40,205 nucleotides of DNA from Magnetococcales bacterium WMHbin3 (GCA_002753185.1 PDZX01000037.1:1-40205), one strand, 5' to 3'; positions 17,065 to 26,263 are shown, counted from the stretch's first letter. The notes: a model not told the origin generated them from the letters alone. Made by a program: numbers and translations.

Positions 17065-19380
17065 ATGGTCATGCATCGTGTGCTCAGGGGGTGGCTGTAC
17101 GGGGTGGGGGGACTGGCGCTGGTGCTGGTGGCGCTGGCGCTGGTGGTGCCGTGGGTGGTGCATCCGAATCAATACCGGACGCCGATCGCCGCCCTGGTCA
17201 AGAATCTGACCGGACGGGAGTTGACGATTCGGGGCGATCTGGGGCTGGAGCTGTTTCCAAGAGCGCGCCTGATCCTGCGGGATGCCGAACTGGCCGACAA
17301 GCCCGGCTTCGGCGATGGGCCGATGGTGCGTCTGCGCGCCCTGGAGGCCGAAGTGCATGTCATGCCCCTCCTGCACGGCCATCTCGAGGTGGAGCGGGCC
17401 AGGGTGGCGGGCGTGACGGTCCATCTGCGCCACAACGAGGCGGGAGTCGCCAACTGGGAGGATCTGTTCGGGCATCTGCGTGCGGCCCTGGTCGCCGACG
17501 CTCAGGCGCCCGCTGCCGGCGGCGCGTCTCAGGAGAGCGCCTTTCTGAGGAGCATCGTGGCCGGCGCCGGGGTGGAGGTGGTCGGGGCCACGGTGCTTTG
17601 GCGCGATTCCGGGTTGGACATCGATGGCCGCATCGACGACCTGGAGGTCAAGACCGGTCGGGTCGTTCCGGGTCAGCCCGTTGGCCTGACCGTGGGGTTG
17701 CGTTTCCAGGAGGAGCGCCATCGGCTGAAGGGCCATGCCGAAATGAAGGCGCAGTTGCGGCACTCCCAGGGGGTCCTGGTGCTGGATGGCCTCGAGGCCA
17801 GGGCCAAGGCCGCCGCGTCCGGAGGGCGGGTCAAGGAGGCCGCGCTGCGCTTCATCGGGGAGCTGGTGGTCAATCCGCGCGAGAATACCGTCCTGGCGAA
17901 CCGAACCGCGCTGGATCTGCATGTCTGGTCCGATTCCGCCTGGTGGCGGGACGTGGGCCTGGGGGTGAGGGGCGATGCCCATGCCGACCTGACGGCCCGC
18001 GCCGTGAAGGTCGCCGGCGCCCAGTTGAGCGCCATGGTCAAGGCCAACGATCTGCCCCCCGCCGGGGTGCGGGTGCAGGTCGGCGCGGAGCTTGGCCTGG
18101 ACTGGCCGCGACGGATCCTCACCCTGGAGGAGCTGACCGCCCAGGGACCGGGCGGACTGAAGGCGAGTGGCGAGCTGACCGCCAGCCACTGGCCCGGCGC
18201 GCCTCGCGTCCAGGGCAGCCTGACCGTGGAGCGGTTCGATTTGCGCAGCCTGCTCATCGCCCTGGGACGCACCATCCCCGCCGCCGGTGACGGCGCCTCC
18301 TGCACCCGCGCGGGCGCTGAGGTGGAGTTCGCGGCTGGCCCACAAGGCGTGGAGATCCCGCGCCTGTTGGTGGAGTTGGACGATTCCCGCTTCACCGGCG
18401 CCATGACCGTGGGCCGTTCCCCGTTCGCGCTGCATTTCGACGGGCAGGTGGACACGCTGGATCTGGACCGCTATCTCCCCTTGCTGGAGGGTATCGGGCT
18501 GTCCGCCGACGCGTTGGCCGCGCTGCCGGCGTGGCTGACCGGGGCAGCGCCATGGAGTGGCACGCTCGGCGCCGGTCGCCTGACCTTGGCCGGCAGGAGC
18601 GTCGCTGATCTGGCCGTGCAGGTGACCGGCGGCTCTGGCATGGTGGCGTTGGACCCGGTGACCCTGGGCCTGCATGGCGGTCGCGTCGAGGGCAAGGCCA
18701 CCCTGGATCGGCGCGAGGCAATTCCGGCCCTGCATCTGGAGACGGTAGCAAAGGGGGTGCGCGCCGGCCCGCTCCTGCGGGATCTGGCCGCCCTGGAAGG
18801 GGCGAGCGGGGTGGTGGATTGGGATTTCCGTCTGGACGCCCGTGGCGCGGATCGTGACGCCATGCTCCCCTCCATGAACGGCGAGTTGCGCCTGGTCGCC
18901 CGCGAGGGGACCATTCCGGGCATGGACGTGGCCGGCAGGATCCGCAACGCCCATGCCGCCTACAACCGGATGCGCCCGCCCGCCGCCGGCGCGGAGGAGA
19001 CCCGATTCACCGAGGCGACCTTTGGCGCGGTCATGCGCAATGGCGTGCTGGTCGGCAAGGATCTGGCGGTGCAGGGGCAGGGCGTGAGAATCGGTGGGGG
19101 GGGGCTGATCGATTTCGTGCAACGGCGCCTGGACTTCCAGTTGGCCGCCGATGTCGCCACCTCCCTGCGGGGGATGGCCCCGGACGCGGAGCAGCACCAG
19201 GGGCTGGAGTTGCCCTTCCAGTTGCGCGGCCCCCTCGATGGCGCGAAAAAGTGGGAATGGGGCAGCGTGGATTTCTCCCGCGCACGCGCCAAATCCGCGC
19301 GGGAGCGGCCCGCCGAGGAGGAGCGTGGCCGGGGCGTCGCCGGTCAGGAGCCGCCGCCCGGCGAGCCGTTGTTCCGCTGA
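17065..19380 (+). CDS. AsmA-family inner-membrane protein
   Basis: A 771-residue AsmA-like protein. One transmembrane helix (about 10-30) is followed by the conserved YRTPIAALVKNLTGRELTI stretch and a long beta-rich periplasmic region. A C-terminal AsmA domain is visible around RNAHAAYNRM, GVRIGGGGLIDFVQRRLDF and ELPFQLRGPLDG. AsmA-like proteins are bridge-like or envelope-biogenesis factors linked to lipid transport to the outer membrane. The last 40 residues are charged (Arg/Glu) and lack the fold. The start may be ATG 17065 or ATG 17071; GGGG is better spaced for the second. It follows the ferredoxin gene by 9 bp. Confidence 0.88.
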   Translation: MVMHRVLRGWLYGVGGLALVLVALALVVPWVVHPNQYRTPIAALVKNLTGRELTIRGDLGLELFPRARLILRDAELADKPGFGDGPMVRLRALEAEVHVMPLLHGHLEVERARVAGVTVHLRHNEAGVANWEDLFGHLRAALVADAQAPAAGGASQESAFLRSIVAGAGVEVVGATVLWRDSGLDIDGRIDDLEVKTGRVVPGQPVGLTVGLRFQEERHRLKGHAEMKAQLRHSQGVLVLDGLEARAKAAASGGRVKEAALRFIGELVVNPRENTVLANRTALDLHVWSDSAWWRDVGLGVRGDAHADLTARAVKVAGAQLSAMVKANDLPPAGVRVQVGAELGLDWPRRILTLEELTAQGPGGLKASGELTASHWPGAPRVQGSLTVERFDLRSLLIALGRTIPAAGDGASCTRAGAEVEFAAGPQGVEIPRLLVELDDSRFTGAMTVGRSPFALHFDGQVDTLDLDRYLPLLEGIGLSADALAALPAWLTGAAPWSGTLGAGRLTLAGRSVADLAVQVTGGSGMVALDPVTLGLHGGRVEGKATLDRREAIPALHLETVAKGVRAGPLLRDLAALEGASGVVDWDFRLDARGADRDAMLPSMNGELRLVAREGTIPGMDVAGRIRNAHAAYNRMRPPAAGAEETRFTEATFGAVMRNGVLVGKDLAVQGQGVRIGGGGLIDFVQRRLDFQLAADVATSLRGMAPDAEQHQGLELPFQLRGPLDGAKKWEWGSVDFSRARAKSARERPAEEERGRGVAGQEPPPGEPLFR

Positions 19381-19392
19381 GCTTTCGAGAGC

Positions 19393-20019
19393 ATGGAACA
19401 CTTCGATATCTGGTGGATCGCCTGGGGCTGCTTCCTGGCGGCTGGCCTGGTGCTGCTGTTGCACCTGGCCACCAAAAGCCACTGCATCCTGGAAGGCGGC
19501 ATGCTGGAGGGATTCGCGCTTCCGGAGATCGGCAGGGAGTGGGATCACGATTACCGGGTGCCCAGCTCCAGCATGCGCGGCGCCAGTTACGAGATCAATC
19601 TCTATCACATGCGCTGCGACTGCGACCACTTCCGCGCGGAGCGGGCGCAATACTCCCGTCTGGACGCCCGCAGGCTCTGCATGCACCTGGCCAGGGAGAT
19701 GGAAACGCAAAAGGTGGTCGATACCTTCGATCCCCTGGCGCGGGCGGTGGTTTGTCACGCGGCCCGCAAACACCCGCCGCGTGGCTTCGCCAAGGTGCCG
19801 ACCCCCAGCGGGCCGGCCTGGATCGCCCATGACCCCGGCGATCGCTGGCTGTATGTCATCACGCCGTTCTCCTGGCCCAGGGACGCGGAACAACGGCGGG
19901 ATTACACCTATGCCTTCTGCCCCAAGATCTGGTCCTGGGCCGGGCGCAAGCGGCCCCGCCACTATCCGCGCCTGGAGCGGTGCTGCAACCGGATCTATCA
20001 GGAGTTTCGCAACGCCTGA
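19393..20019 (+). CDS. Unknown membrane-anchored cysteine-rich protein
   Basis: A 208-residue protein I do not recognise. One N-terminal hydrophobic helix (about 7-27) would anchor it. The rest is soluble and holds nine cysteines in all, including HMRCDCDHF (Cys75, Cys77) and RCCNRIY near the end, which could bind a metal. It is rich in Arg, Trp and Tyr. It begins 12 bp after the AsmA-like gene, so it is likely co-transcribed. Its last 22 bp overlap the end of engB on the other strand. Confidence 0.75.
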   Translation: MEHFDIWWIAWGCFLAAGLVLLLHLATKSHCILEGGMLEGFALPEIGREWDHDYRVPSSSMRGASYEINLYHMRCDCDHFRAERAQYSRLDARRLCMHLAREMETQKVVDTFDPLARAVVCHAARKHPPRGFAKVPTPSGPAWIAHDPGDRWLYVITPFSWPRDAEQRRDYTYAFCPKIWSWAGRKRPRHYPRLERCCNRIYQEFRNA

Positions 20020-20693
20020 TCCGGCGACGCGAAGATCCGTTCCAGGTGGCCCCACAGCTCCGGGATCCCGTCGCCGTGCAGGGCGGAGATCGGGATGGGC
20101 GGGGTCATGGCCAGGCGGGTGGCGCGTTGCAGTTCGGCAGTCAGGGAAAGCAGGGCCTGCCGTCTGGGGTTGGCGTTGAGCTTGTCGATCTTGGTGACTA
20201 CCGGCAGGAAACCGATGCCCCGCGCCTCCAGGAAGGTCACCACCTCGGCGTCCAGGCCGGTGATGCCGCGCCGCGCGTCCAGCAGCAGAATGACCGCGCG
20301 CAGGTTCCGGCGCCCGGAGAAATAAGCGTCGGCCAGCTGGTCCCACGCCGCGCGCTGTCCGGCGCCCACCTCGGCATGGCCGTATCCGGGCAGATCCACG
20401 AAGCGCGCCCCCTGGCCCACGGCGAAGAAATTGATCTCGCGGGTGCGCCCTGGGGTGCGGCTCACCTTGGCCAGATTGCGGCGATTGAGCAGCCGGTTCA
20501 AAAGCGAGGACTTGCCCACGTTGGAGCGGCCCACGAAGGCCAGCTCCGGCAGATCGTCCGGCGGAAACTGGCGGCGCTCGACCGCCCCGGTCAGAAACGT
20601 CGAGGCCATCCCGGCGCGCAGGGCGGAAGGGGGCGTCATGAACTTGAATTCGTCTTGCAAGGCGGGTACTCTGTGCCGGGTTGTCGGTTTCAA
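19998..20693 (-). CDS. engB: Ribosome-biogenesis GTP-binding protein EngB (YihA/YsxC)
   Basis: A GTPase needed for assembly of the large ribosomal subunit. Visible motifs: G1 GRSNVGKSS (55-63), the G2 threonine in PGRTREINFF (Thr84), G3 DLPGYG (100-105) and G4 TKID. I start it at TTG 20693 because a strong purine run (AGGGGGGGA) lies about 9 bp upstream. ATG 20639 is the alternative (213 residues, nearer the usual family length) but has no clear ribosome site. It is divergent from dusB by 41 bp and convergent with the cysteine-rich unknown. Confidence 0.93.
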   Translation of the reverse strand: MKPTTRHRVPALQDEFKFMTPPSALRAGMASTFLTGAVERRQFPPDDLPELAFVGRSNVGKSSLLNRLLNRRNLAKVSRTPGRTREINFFAVGQGARFVDLPGYGHAEVGAGQRAAWDQLADAYFSGRRNLRAVILLLDARRGITGLDAEVVTFLEARGIGFLPVVTKIDKLNANPRRQALLSLTAELQRATRLAMTPPIPISALHGDGIPELWGHLERIFASPDQALRNS

Positions 20694-20734
20694 GGGTGTG
20701 AATCCCCCCCCTTTATGCTGGAGAACGAGAAAAA

Positions 20735-21748
20735 ATGCAAACCCCGGATGCCATCGACCGCCTGTTTGTCCCTCGTGGGGAGGAGCGGCCGCGTCCGCCC
20801 CTGATCCTGGCCCCCATGGCCGGGGTGACGGATCTGCCGTTCCGGAGCCTGGCGCGGCGTTTCGGCGCGGACTGGACGGTCTCGGAGATGATCTCCTCCC
20901 AGGCCATGATCCGCCACGTCCCCAAATGCGCCAAACTCGCCCTGGCCGACGAGGGGGATGCCCCCCTTACGGTGCAGATCGCCGGGGCCGATCCGGCGGC
21001 CATGGCCGAGGCGGCGCGCATGCAGGCCGGCCTGGGCGTGCGGGTGATCGACATCAACATGGGTTGCCCGGTGAAAAAGATCGTCTCCACCGGCGCCGGG
21101 GCCGCCCTGCTGAGGAACGAAACCCTGGCGGCCCGCGTCATGGAGAGCGTGGCCAGGGCGGTGTCGATTCCGGTCACGGTCAAGATCCGTCTGGGGTGGG
21201 ACGCCGCCACCCGCAACGGGATCGCCATCGCCAGGCTGGCCGAGGCGTCGGGCATGCGCTGCATCACGGTGCATGGCCGCACCCGCGCCCAGATGTACGA
21301 GGGCCAGGCCGACTGGGAGGCGGTGGCCGAGATCAAGAGCCGGCTGCGCATCCCGGTGATCGGCAACGGCGACGTGCGCTCCCCGGAACAGGCCCTGGAG
21401 CTGTGGCGATGCTCTGGAGTTGACGGGATCATGATCGGTCGGGCCGCCCTGGGCCGGCCCTGGATCTTTCGCGAGATCGCCCATTACCTGACCACGGGCC
21501 GCCATCTTGCGCCACCCACCCTGGAGGAGCGCGCCGCGCTGATCGAGGCGCATTACCATGTCATGCTGGAGCACCACGGTCCCCGTACCGGCCATCTGCT
21601 GGGCCGCAAGCACGTGAGTTGGTTCACCCGTGGTCTGCCGGGCGGGGCCGCCTTGCGCGAAAGCCTCAACCGCACCCCCACGCCGGAGGCGGTGACCCCC
21701 TTGCTGCGCGCCTTTTTCGAACCCCTCCTGCAAGCGCGGGCCGCCTGA
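20735..21748 (+). CDS. dusB: tRNA-dihydrouridine synthase (DusB/NifR3)
   Basis: An FMN-dependent enzyme that reduces uridine in the tRNA D-loop. The protein has 337 residues. Family signatures: LAPMAGVTDLPFR near residue 25, INMGCPVKK with the catalytic Cys111, KIRLGWD, VHGRTRAQMYEG, IPVIGNGD and MIGRAALGRPW. GGAGAACGAG lies just upstream of the ATG. Its TGA overlaps the ntrB ATG by one base. The order nifR3(dusB)-ntrB-ntrC is well known in Alphaproteobacteria, where the three are co-transcribed. Confidence 0.96.
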   Translation: MQTPDAIDRLFVPRGEERPRPPLILAPMAGVTDLPFRSLARRFGADWTVSEMISSQAMIRHVPKCAKLALADEGDAPLTVQIAGADPAAMAEAARMQAGLGVRVIDINMGCPVKKIVSTGAGAALLRNETLAARVMESVARAVSIPVTVKIRLGWDAATRNGIAIARLAEASGMRCITVHGRTRAQMYEGQADWEAVAEIKSRLRIPVIGNGDVRSPEQALELWRCSGVDGIMIGRAALGRPWIFREIAHYLTTGRHLAPPTLEERAALIEAHYHVMLEHHGPRTGHLLGRKHVSWFTRGLPGGAALRESLNRTPTPEAVTPLLRAFFEPLLQARAA

Positions 21749-22818
21749 TGAGCGTGCTCGCGGAGGGTGTGTTCGCGCCGGTCGTGCTCTGGGACCAGCT
21801 CACCCTGGGCGTGGTCGCCATGGACGAGCGGGGGGTGGTGCGGGCCGTGAACGACACGGCGGAAAAGCTTCTCGGCAAACCCAGGAGCCGCCTGGTGGGG
21901 GTGGGCCTGGAGACGCTGCTCCCCGGCCATCCCGTGGCCATGGAGCTGCTCTCCCGCGCCCGCACCCTGGGCATGCCCTGCCGGATTCGCGACGCGCGCA
22001 TCGCCACCGGCCCGGAGCGGGAGATCGGGGTGGCCCTGACCGCCGTGCCGCTCTTCACCCCGAACGGGGCATGCGCCGGGGCCATGTTGCAGATGGAGGA
22101 GGTGGGGACCACCGAGCGGATGGAGGAGGGGGAGCGGCTGCACGACGCCCTCAACTCGATGGGGGACCTGGCCATGACCGTGGCCCACGAGATCAAGAAC
22201 CCCCTGGCCGGCATCCGTGGGGCGGCGCAACTCCTGGATGCCTCGGTGGCCGGGGAGGACGCCGCCTGCCTGGAGCTGATCCGCTCCGAGGTGGACCGGG
22301 TCAGCCGCCTGCTGGATCATCTGCTGGGCCTGGCCGAACAGCGCCCGCTCCAGGCGCGGGAACACAACATCCACGAGATCCTGGATCATGTCGTGCGTTT
22401 GTGCGTGAGCGCCAATGCCAGGCCCTTTCCCATCCCCGATTTCGATCCTTCCCTGCCGGACGTGCGCGGGGATCGGGATCAGCTCGTTCAGTTGTTCCTG
22501 AATCTGGTCAAGAACGCCATGCAGGCCGCAGGCGAGGCGGGCCGGGTGCGCATCGCTACCCGCATCTCCCACCGCACCCGCCTGGAGCAGGGACGCCGGC
22601 GCCTCCACATCCAGGTGGAGGTGCGCGACAACGGCCCAGGGATCCCGGAGGAGATGCGGCAGAGGATCTTTTTGCCACTGGTCTCCACCAAGTCCGATGG
22701 GACCGGCCTGGGGCTTTCCATCTGCCAGAAGATCGTGCATGGCCACGCCGGACAACTGGAACTGGAATGCCCGCCCGGGGAGACGGTGTTCCGGGTGCTG
22801 TTGCCGGCTGCCCCATGA
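21748..22818 (+). CDS. ntrB: Nitrogen-regulation sensor kinase NtrB (GlnL)
   Basis: Histidine kinase/phosphatase for NtrC, itself controlled by the PII protein. The protein has 356 residues and no membrane segment, as expected for cytoplasmic NtrB. A PAS-like sensor fills about 1-125. The H box is VAHEIKNPLAGI with His147, the N box has Asn256 in NLVKNAMQAA, and the G boxes are DNGPGIP (294-300) and GTGLGLS (318-324). ATG 21748 overlaps the dusB stop and ATGA overlaps link it to ntrC, so translation is coupled through all three genes. Confidence 0.95.
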   Translation: MSVLAEGVFAPVVLWDQLTLGVVAMDERGVVRAVNDTAEKLLGKPRSRLVGVGLETLLPGHPVAMELLSRARTLGMPCRIRDARIATGPEREIGVALTAVPLFTPNGACAGAMLQMEEVGTTERMEEGERLHDALNSMGDLAMTVAHEIKNPLAGIRGAAQLLDASVAGEDAACLELIRSEVDRVSRLLDHLLGLAEQRPLQAREHNIHEILDHVVRLCVSANARPFPIPDFDPSLPDVRGDRDQLVQLFLNLVKNAMQAAGEAGRVRIATRISHRTRLEQGRRRLHIQVEVRDNGPGIPEEMRQRIFLPLVSTKSDGTGLGLSICQKIVHGHAGQLELECPPGETVFRVLLPAAP

Positions 22819-24302
22819 ACGCGAGCCGCACCATACTGGTGGCCGACGACGACCGGGCCGTGCGCTTCGTGCTGGAGCAGGCGCTGACCAGGGCCGGATT
22901 CGCGGCGCGCTGCTTCGAATCCGCCCACGCCCTGCTGGAATGTGCGGCCCAGGGGATCGGGGATCTGGTGATCACCGACATCATGATGCCGCAAGGATCC
23001 GGGCTGGATCTGCTCAAGACCCTCAAGGCGAGCCGTCCCTGGCTGCCGGTGATCGTGGTCACCGCCCAGAGCACCTTGCGCCACGCGGTGCAAGCCTTCG
23101 AGGAGGGGGCGTTCGAATACCTGCCCAAGCCGTTCGACATCCATCAGGTGGTGGAGCTGGCGCGGCGCGCCCTGGAACAGACCCACCGGCCGGTCCCGCG
23201 CGACCCCGTCCCGGAACCGGATCGCTTCGGCGGGGTGATCGGCGCCTCGCGCGCCATGCAGGAGCTGTATCGCACCATCGGCCGGCTGGCCAGCTCGGAG
23301 ATGACCGTCCTGATCCACGGCGAGTCCGGCAGCGGCAAGGAGCTGATCGCCCGCGCCGTGCATGCCAACAGCCCCCGGCGCAACGGGCCGTTCGTCGCGG
23401 TCAACATGGCCGCCATTCCGCCCAACCTGATCGAAAGCGAACTGTTCGGCCACGAGAAGGGGGCCTTCACCGGGGCGGTCGCCCGGCATGTCGGTCACTT
23501 CGAACGCGCCCGTGACGGCGCCCTGCTCCTGGACGAGATCGGCGACATGCCCCCGGAGGCCCAGACCCGCCTGCTGCGGGTGCTCCAGGACGGTTGCTTC
23601 ACCCGTGTCGGCGGCTCCGAGACCGTGCGCACCAACGTGCGGATCATGGCCGCGACCCATCAGGACCTCCCGGCCGCCATTGCCGCCGGGCGTTTCCGCG
23701 AGGACCTCTTTCATCGCCTGAACGTCACGCAGTTGCATGTGCCCTCCCTGCGCTCCCGGCGCGAGGATCTGCCGTTGCTGGCGGAATATTTTCTGCAGCG
23801 CACCGCCCGCGAACTGCGTGTGGCCCCCAAGCGGTTCGCGCCGGAGAGCATGGAGCGCCTGATGGCCTACGACTGGCCGGGCAATGTGCGCGAACTGGAA
23901 AACCTGATCCGGCGGGTGATGGCCCTGGCCCCAGGCAGCGAAATCCATCCGGAATACCTGCGCCTCCCGTCCTCCAGCGCGCGGGAGAGCCAGCCCGCGC
24001 CCCCCCGTAACGCCCCGGAAGGGGGCAAGGGCCACTCCCGCGCCCTGGAAGAGGCGGTGGAACAGGCCGTGGCCCATTATTTGACTGGACGCGGGGGCGA
24101 AGATCTGTATGATACCATCATCCGGCGCGTCGAAAACGCCCTGCTGGGCCATATTCTGCGGGAGGTCGGCGGCAATCAGGTCAAGGCGGCGCGCATTCTG
24201 GGGATCAACCGCAACACCCTGAGAAAAAAAATGCGGGAATTGCCCCGTTCCACGGGCGAGTCGGGCGACCGAAACCTTGACACCGTGCTCGCGGCTTTTT
24301 AG
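22815..24302 (+). CDS. ntrC: Sigma54-dependent nitrogen response regulator NtrC (GlnG)
   Basis: Enhancer-binding activator of nitrogen-assimilation genes with sigma54. The protein has 495 residues. The receiver domain (about 6-120) has acidic Asp11/Asp12, phospho-acceptor Asp55 in VITDIMMP and Lys105. The AAA+ domain has Walker A GESGSGKE (169-176), the sigma54 loop GAFTGA (216-221) and Walker B LLLDEIGD (237-244). A Fis-type helix-turn-helix lies near the end (NQVKAARILGINRNTLRKK). It follows ntrB with a 4-base overlap. No ntrYX follows; the next gene is atpI. Confidence 0.96.
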   Translation: MNASRTILVADDDRAVRFVLEQALTRAGFAARCFESAHALLECAAQGIGDLVITDIMMPQGSGLDLLKTLKASRPWLPVIVVTAQSTLRHAVQAFEEGAFEYLPKPFDIHQVVELARRALEQTHRPVPRDPVPEPDRFGGVIGASRAMQELYRTIGRLASSEMTVLIHGESGSGKELIARAVHANSPRRNGPFVAVNMAAIPPNLIESELFGHEKGAFTGAVARHVGHFERARDGALLLDEIGDMPPEAQTRLLRVLQDGCFTRVGGSETVRTNVRIMAATHQDLPAAIAAGRFREDLFHRLNVTQLHVPSLRSRREDLPLLAEYFLQRTARELRVAPKRFAPESMERLMAYDWPGNVRELENLIRRVMALAPGSEIHPEYLRLPSSSARESQPAPPRNAPEGGKGHSRALEEAVEQAVAHYLTGRGGEDLYDTIIRRVENALLGHILREVGGNQVKAARILGINRNTLRKKMRELPRSTGESGDRNLDTVLAAF

Positions 24303-24347
24303 GATACCACCCTGCCCCGCGTGAGCGGCATGGAGTGCGAGGCATAC

Positions 24348-24581
24348 ATGGAAGGACCAGTAACCCCACCACCGACCACGACCAGCGGCATGAGCATGGC
24401 GCTGCGGATGAGTTCGGATCTGGTCGCCGCAATTTTCGTCGGCGGGGGGATCGGGTATCTCCTGGACTACTGGTGCGGCACGCAACCGTGGATGACGGTG
24501 ATCTTTTTCCTGTTCGGAACCGTCGCCGGCTTCCGCAACCTGTATCGGATCGCCATGGGCAGTGATCAACACAACACATAA
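24348..24581 (+). CDS. atpI: AtpI/AtpZ-like F0 assembly protein
   Basis: A small two-helix membrane protein found at the head of F0 operons and implicated in c-ring assembly. With ATG 24348 it has 77 residues. Two hydrophobic helices are separated by a short DYW-CGTQPWM loop, and the family pattern GGGIGYLLDYW / FFLFGTVAGFRNLYR is clear. GAGG lies 6 bp upstream; the in-frame ATG 24330 and GTG 24321 are less well placed. It starts 45 bp after ntrC and ends 21 bp before atpB. Confidence 0.88.
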   Translation: MEGPVTPPPTTTSGMSMALRMSSDLVAAIFVGGGIGYLLDYWCGTQPWMTVIFFLFGTVAGFRNLYRIAMGSDQHNT

Positions 24582-24602
24582 GACCGGAAACCGGAGCAGA
24601 CT

Positions 24603-25394
24603 ATGAATTTTTCCCTTGTTGCCGAAGCGTGGGCCGAAAACGCCCCGAACGTCGCGGTCGGCGCGCCGAAACTGGATCCGCTGCACCATTTTCAGGTCGT
24701 CAACTACGTCAAGCTCGCCCCATTCGGTTTCGATATCTCCATCTCCAATTCCGTGGTCTGGATGTGGCTCGCAGTGGCGGTGGCCTTCGGGCTGTTCCGC
24801 TATGCCATGCGCGCTCCCACCCTGGTGCCGGGCCGGATGCAGAGCGTGGCCGAGGCGGCTTACCTGTTCCTCGATGGCATCGTCAACGACGTGATCGGCC
24901 CCTCCGGCAAAAAGTTCTTTCCCGGAATCTTCACCCTGTTCTTCTTCGTCCTGTTCTGCAACTGGTTGGGCCTCCTCCCCGGTTCCTTCACCGTGACCTC
25001 CCAGTTGATCGTGACCGGGACCCTGGCGCTGAGCATCTTCGTGTTGTGCATCTTCCTGGGGGTGTACCATCACGGCTGGAAGTTCCTGGGCTTTTTCGTG
25101 CCTCACGGCCTGCCCCCCTTCCTGCTCCCCCTGATCGTCCCCATTGAGGTGATCTCCTTCCTGGCCCGGCCGGTCTCCCTGGCAGTGCGTCTGTTCGCCA
25201 ACATGACCGCCGGCCATACCCTGCTGGGGGTGCTGTTCTTCTTCACCGTCACCCTCTCCTGGTTCGGGGCCTGGTTGCCCTTCGGCTTCACGGTGGTCTT
25301 TTCCGGGTTCGAGGTGTTCATCGGCTTCATCCAGGCATACATTTTCACCATGTTGACCTGCGTTTATCTCAACGATGCGCTGCATCTGCATTGA
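24603..25394 (+). CDS. atpB: F0F1 ATP synthase subunit a
   Basis: Membrane stator subunit with the proton half-channels. The 263-residue length is typical. About five to six hydrophobic helices are visible. The essential arginine is Arg196 in RPVSLAVRLFANMTAGH, and the WLGLLPG motif around 121-127 is conserved. GGAG lies about 6 bp before the ATG. It stands third in the order NtrC-AtpI-AtpB-AtpE-b', the alphaproteobacterial layout in which the F1 genes lie elsewhere. Confidence 0.97.
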   Translation: MNFSLVAEAWAENAPNVAVGAPKLDPLHHFQVVNYVKLAPFGFDISISNSVVWMWLAVAVAFGLFRYAMRAPTLVPGRMQSVAEAAYLFLDGIVNDVIGPSGKKFFPGIFTLFFFVLFCNWLGLLPGSFTVTSQLIVTGTLALSIFVLCIFLGVYHHGWKFLGFFVPHGLPPFLLPLIVPIEVISFLARPVSLAVRLFANMTAGHTLLGVLFFFTVTLSWFGAWLPFGFTVVFSGFEVFIGFIQAYIFTMLTCVYLNDALHLH

Positions 25395-25463
25395 CAGCGG
25401 TCTTGGTTTTGCGTACTACTTGACTTTGGCATTTTTTCGTTTGCGTGAGGAGAAAAAGAAAAC

Positions 25464-25694
25464 ATGGAAAGCCTTCCCGCCTCTTTGATCGGAATGGGAT
25501 TGGCCGCCGCGGGACTGGGCGGCGCCGGTGTCGGACTGGGATTCATCTTCGGCAAGGCGATCGAAGCCTTCGCTCGCCAGCCGAGCGCCGAAGGTCCCTT
25601 GTCCAAGTACATCTGGATCGGCGCCGCGTTCGTGGAAGCCATCGCCTTGTACGGTCTGGTCCTGGCCTTCATCATCATGGGTAAAGGGGGATGA
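25464..25694 (+). CDS. atpE: F0F1 ATP synthase subunit c
   Basis: Forms the rotor ring. It has 76 residues and two helices: the first is glycine-rich (GLGGAGVGLGFIFG), the polar loop is ARQPSAEG and the second helix carries the proton-binding Glu58 (AAFVEAIALYG). No sodium-type ligand pattern is obvious, so it is probably proton-driven. A strong GAGGAGA lies upstream, as expected for a gene that must be translated more than its neighbours. It lies 69 bp after atpB and overlaps the next gene by 4 bases (ATGA). Confidence 0.96.
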   Translation: MESLPASLIGMGLAAAGLGGAGVGLGFIFGKAIEAFARQPSAEGPLSKYIWIGAAFVEAIALYGLVLAFIIMGKGG

Positions 25695-26263
25695 TTACCG
25701 AAGCCTATGCGTCGGCAGGCGCAGCGGGCAAAGAGGCTGCCGCGTCCGGACTGCCGCAATTCGAGTCGAGCGTCTTCGCATCACAGATTTTCTGGACCTT
25801 CGTCTCGTTCTTCATCCTGCTGATGCTGCTGCGCAAGTACGTCCTGCCAGCCATCGAGACCATCCTCGATGCCCGCGCCAGCCGGATCGCCGATGAAATC
25901 CAGAAGGCCGAGGCCGGTCGCAAGGAGGCGGAACGCCTGCAGGCCAACTTCCAGGGGCAACTCGTGGCCGCGCGGCAGACGGCAGCCAAAATGATGGAAG
26001 AGGCCCGCCTGGATGCCGCTCGCATGAAGGAACAGGCGCACGAAGAGTTGCAGCAGGAGTTGACCAAAAAGAAGAACGCCGCCCTGGTCGAGATCGAACA
26101 GGCCAAGCACAAGGCCATGGAGGAAGTGCGCACCGTGGCGGTGGAGTTGTCGATGCAGGTGGCCGAAAAGCTCATCGTCAAGTCGATGAGCGACGAGGAC
26201 GCCAGTCGTATGGTTCAGGAAGCTTTGACCAATCTGGGCGAGAGCCAGGCACAGCTTCATTGA
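25691..26263 (+). CDS. F0F1 ATP synthase b-type (b') peripheral-stalk subunit
   Basis: A 190-residue stalk subunit: a short N-terminus, one membrane helix (about 32-54, SQIFWTFVSFFILL) and a long charged coiled coil to the end. The SVFASQIFWTFVSFF start is nearer to alphaproteobacterial b' than to classical b, which is why I give no symbol. It overlaps atpE by 4 bases. Organisms with b' normally carry a second b gene directly after it; here none follows, and the next 600 bp hold only a degenerate frame and inverted repeats. Either this protein works as a homodimer or the partner is encoded elsewhere. Confidence 0.9.
   Translation: MITEAYASAGAAGKEAAASGLPQFESSVFASQIFWTFVSFFILLMLLRKYVLPAIETILDARASRIADEIQKAEAGRKEAERLQANFQGQLVAARQTAAKMMEEARLDAARMKEQAHEELQQELTKKKNAALVEIEQAKHKAMEEVRTVAVELSMQVAEKLIVKSMSDEDASRMVQEALTNLGESQAQLH

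Noticed and set aside
16696..20346. A 1216-residue minus-strand open frame opposite the ferredoxin, AsmA-like and unknown genes
   Set aside because: Low-complexity Arg/Gly/Pro/His-rich translation with no domain; the plus-strand genes have clear family motifs.
22488..25391. Long minus-strand open frame opposite ntrB, ntrC and atpB
   Set aside because: It crosses three well-identified genes and has no domain of its own.
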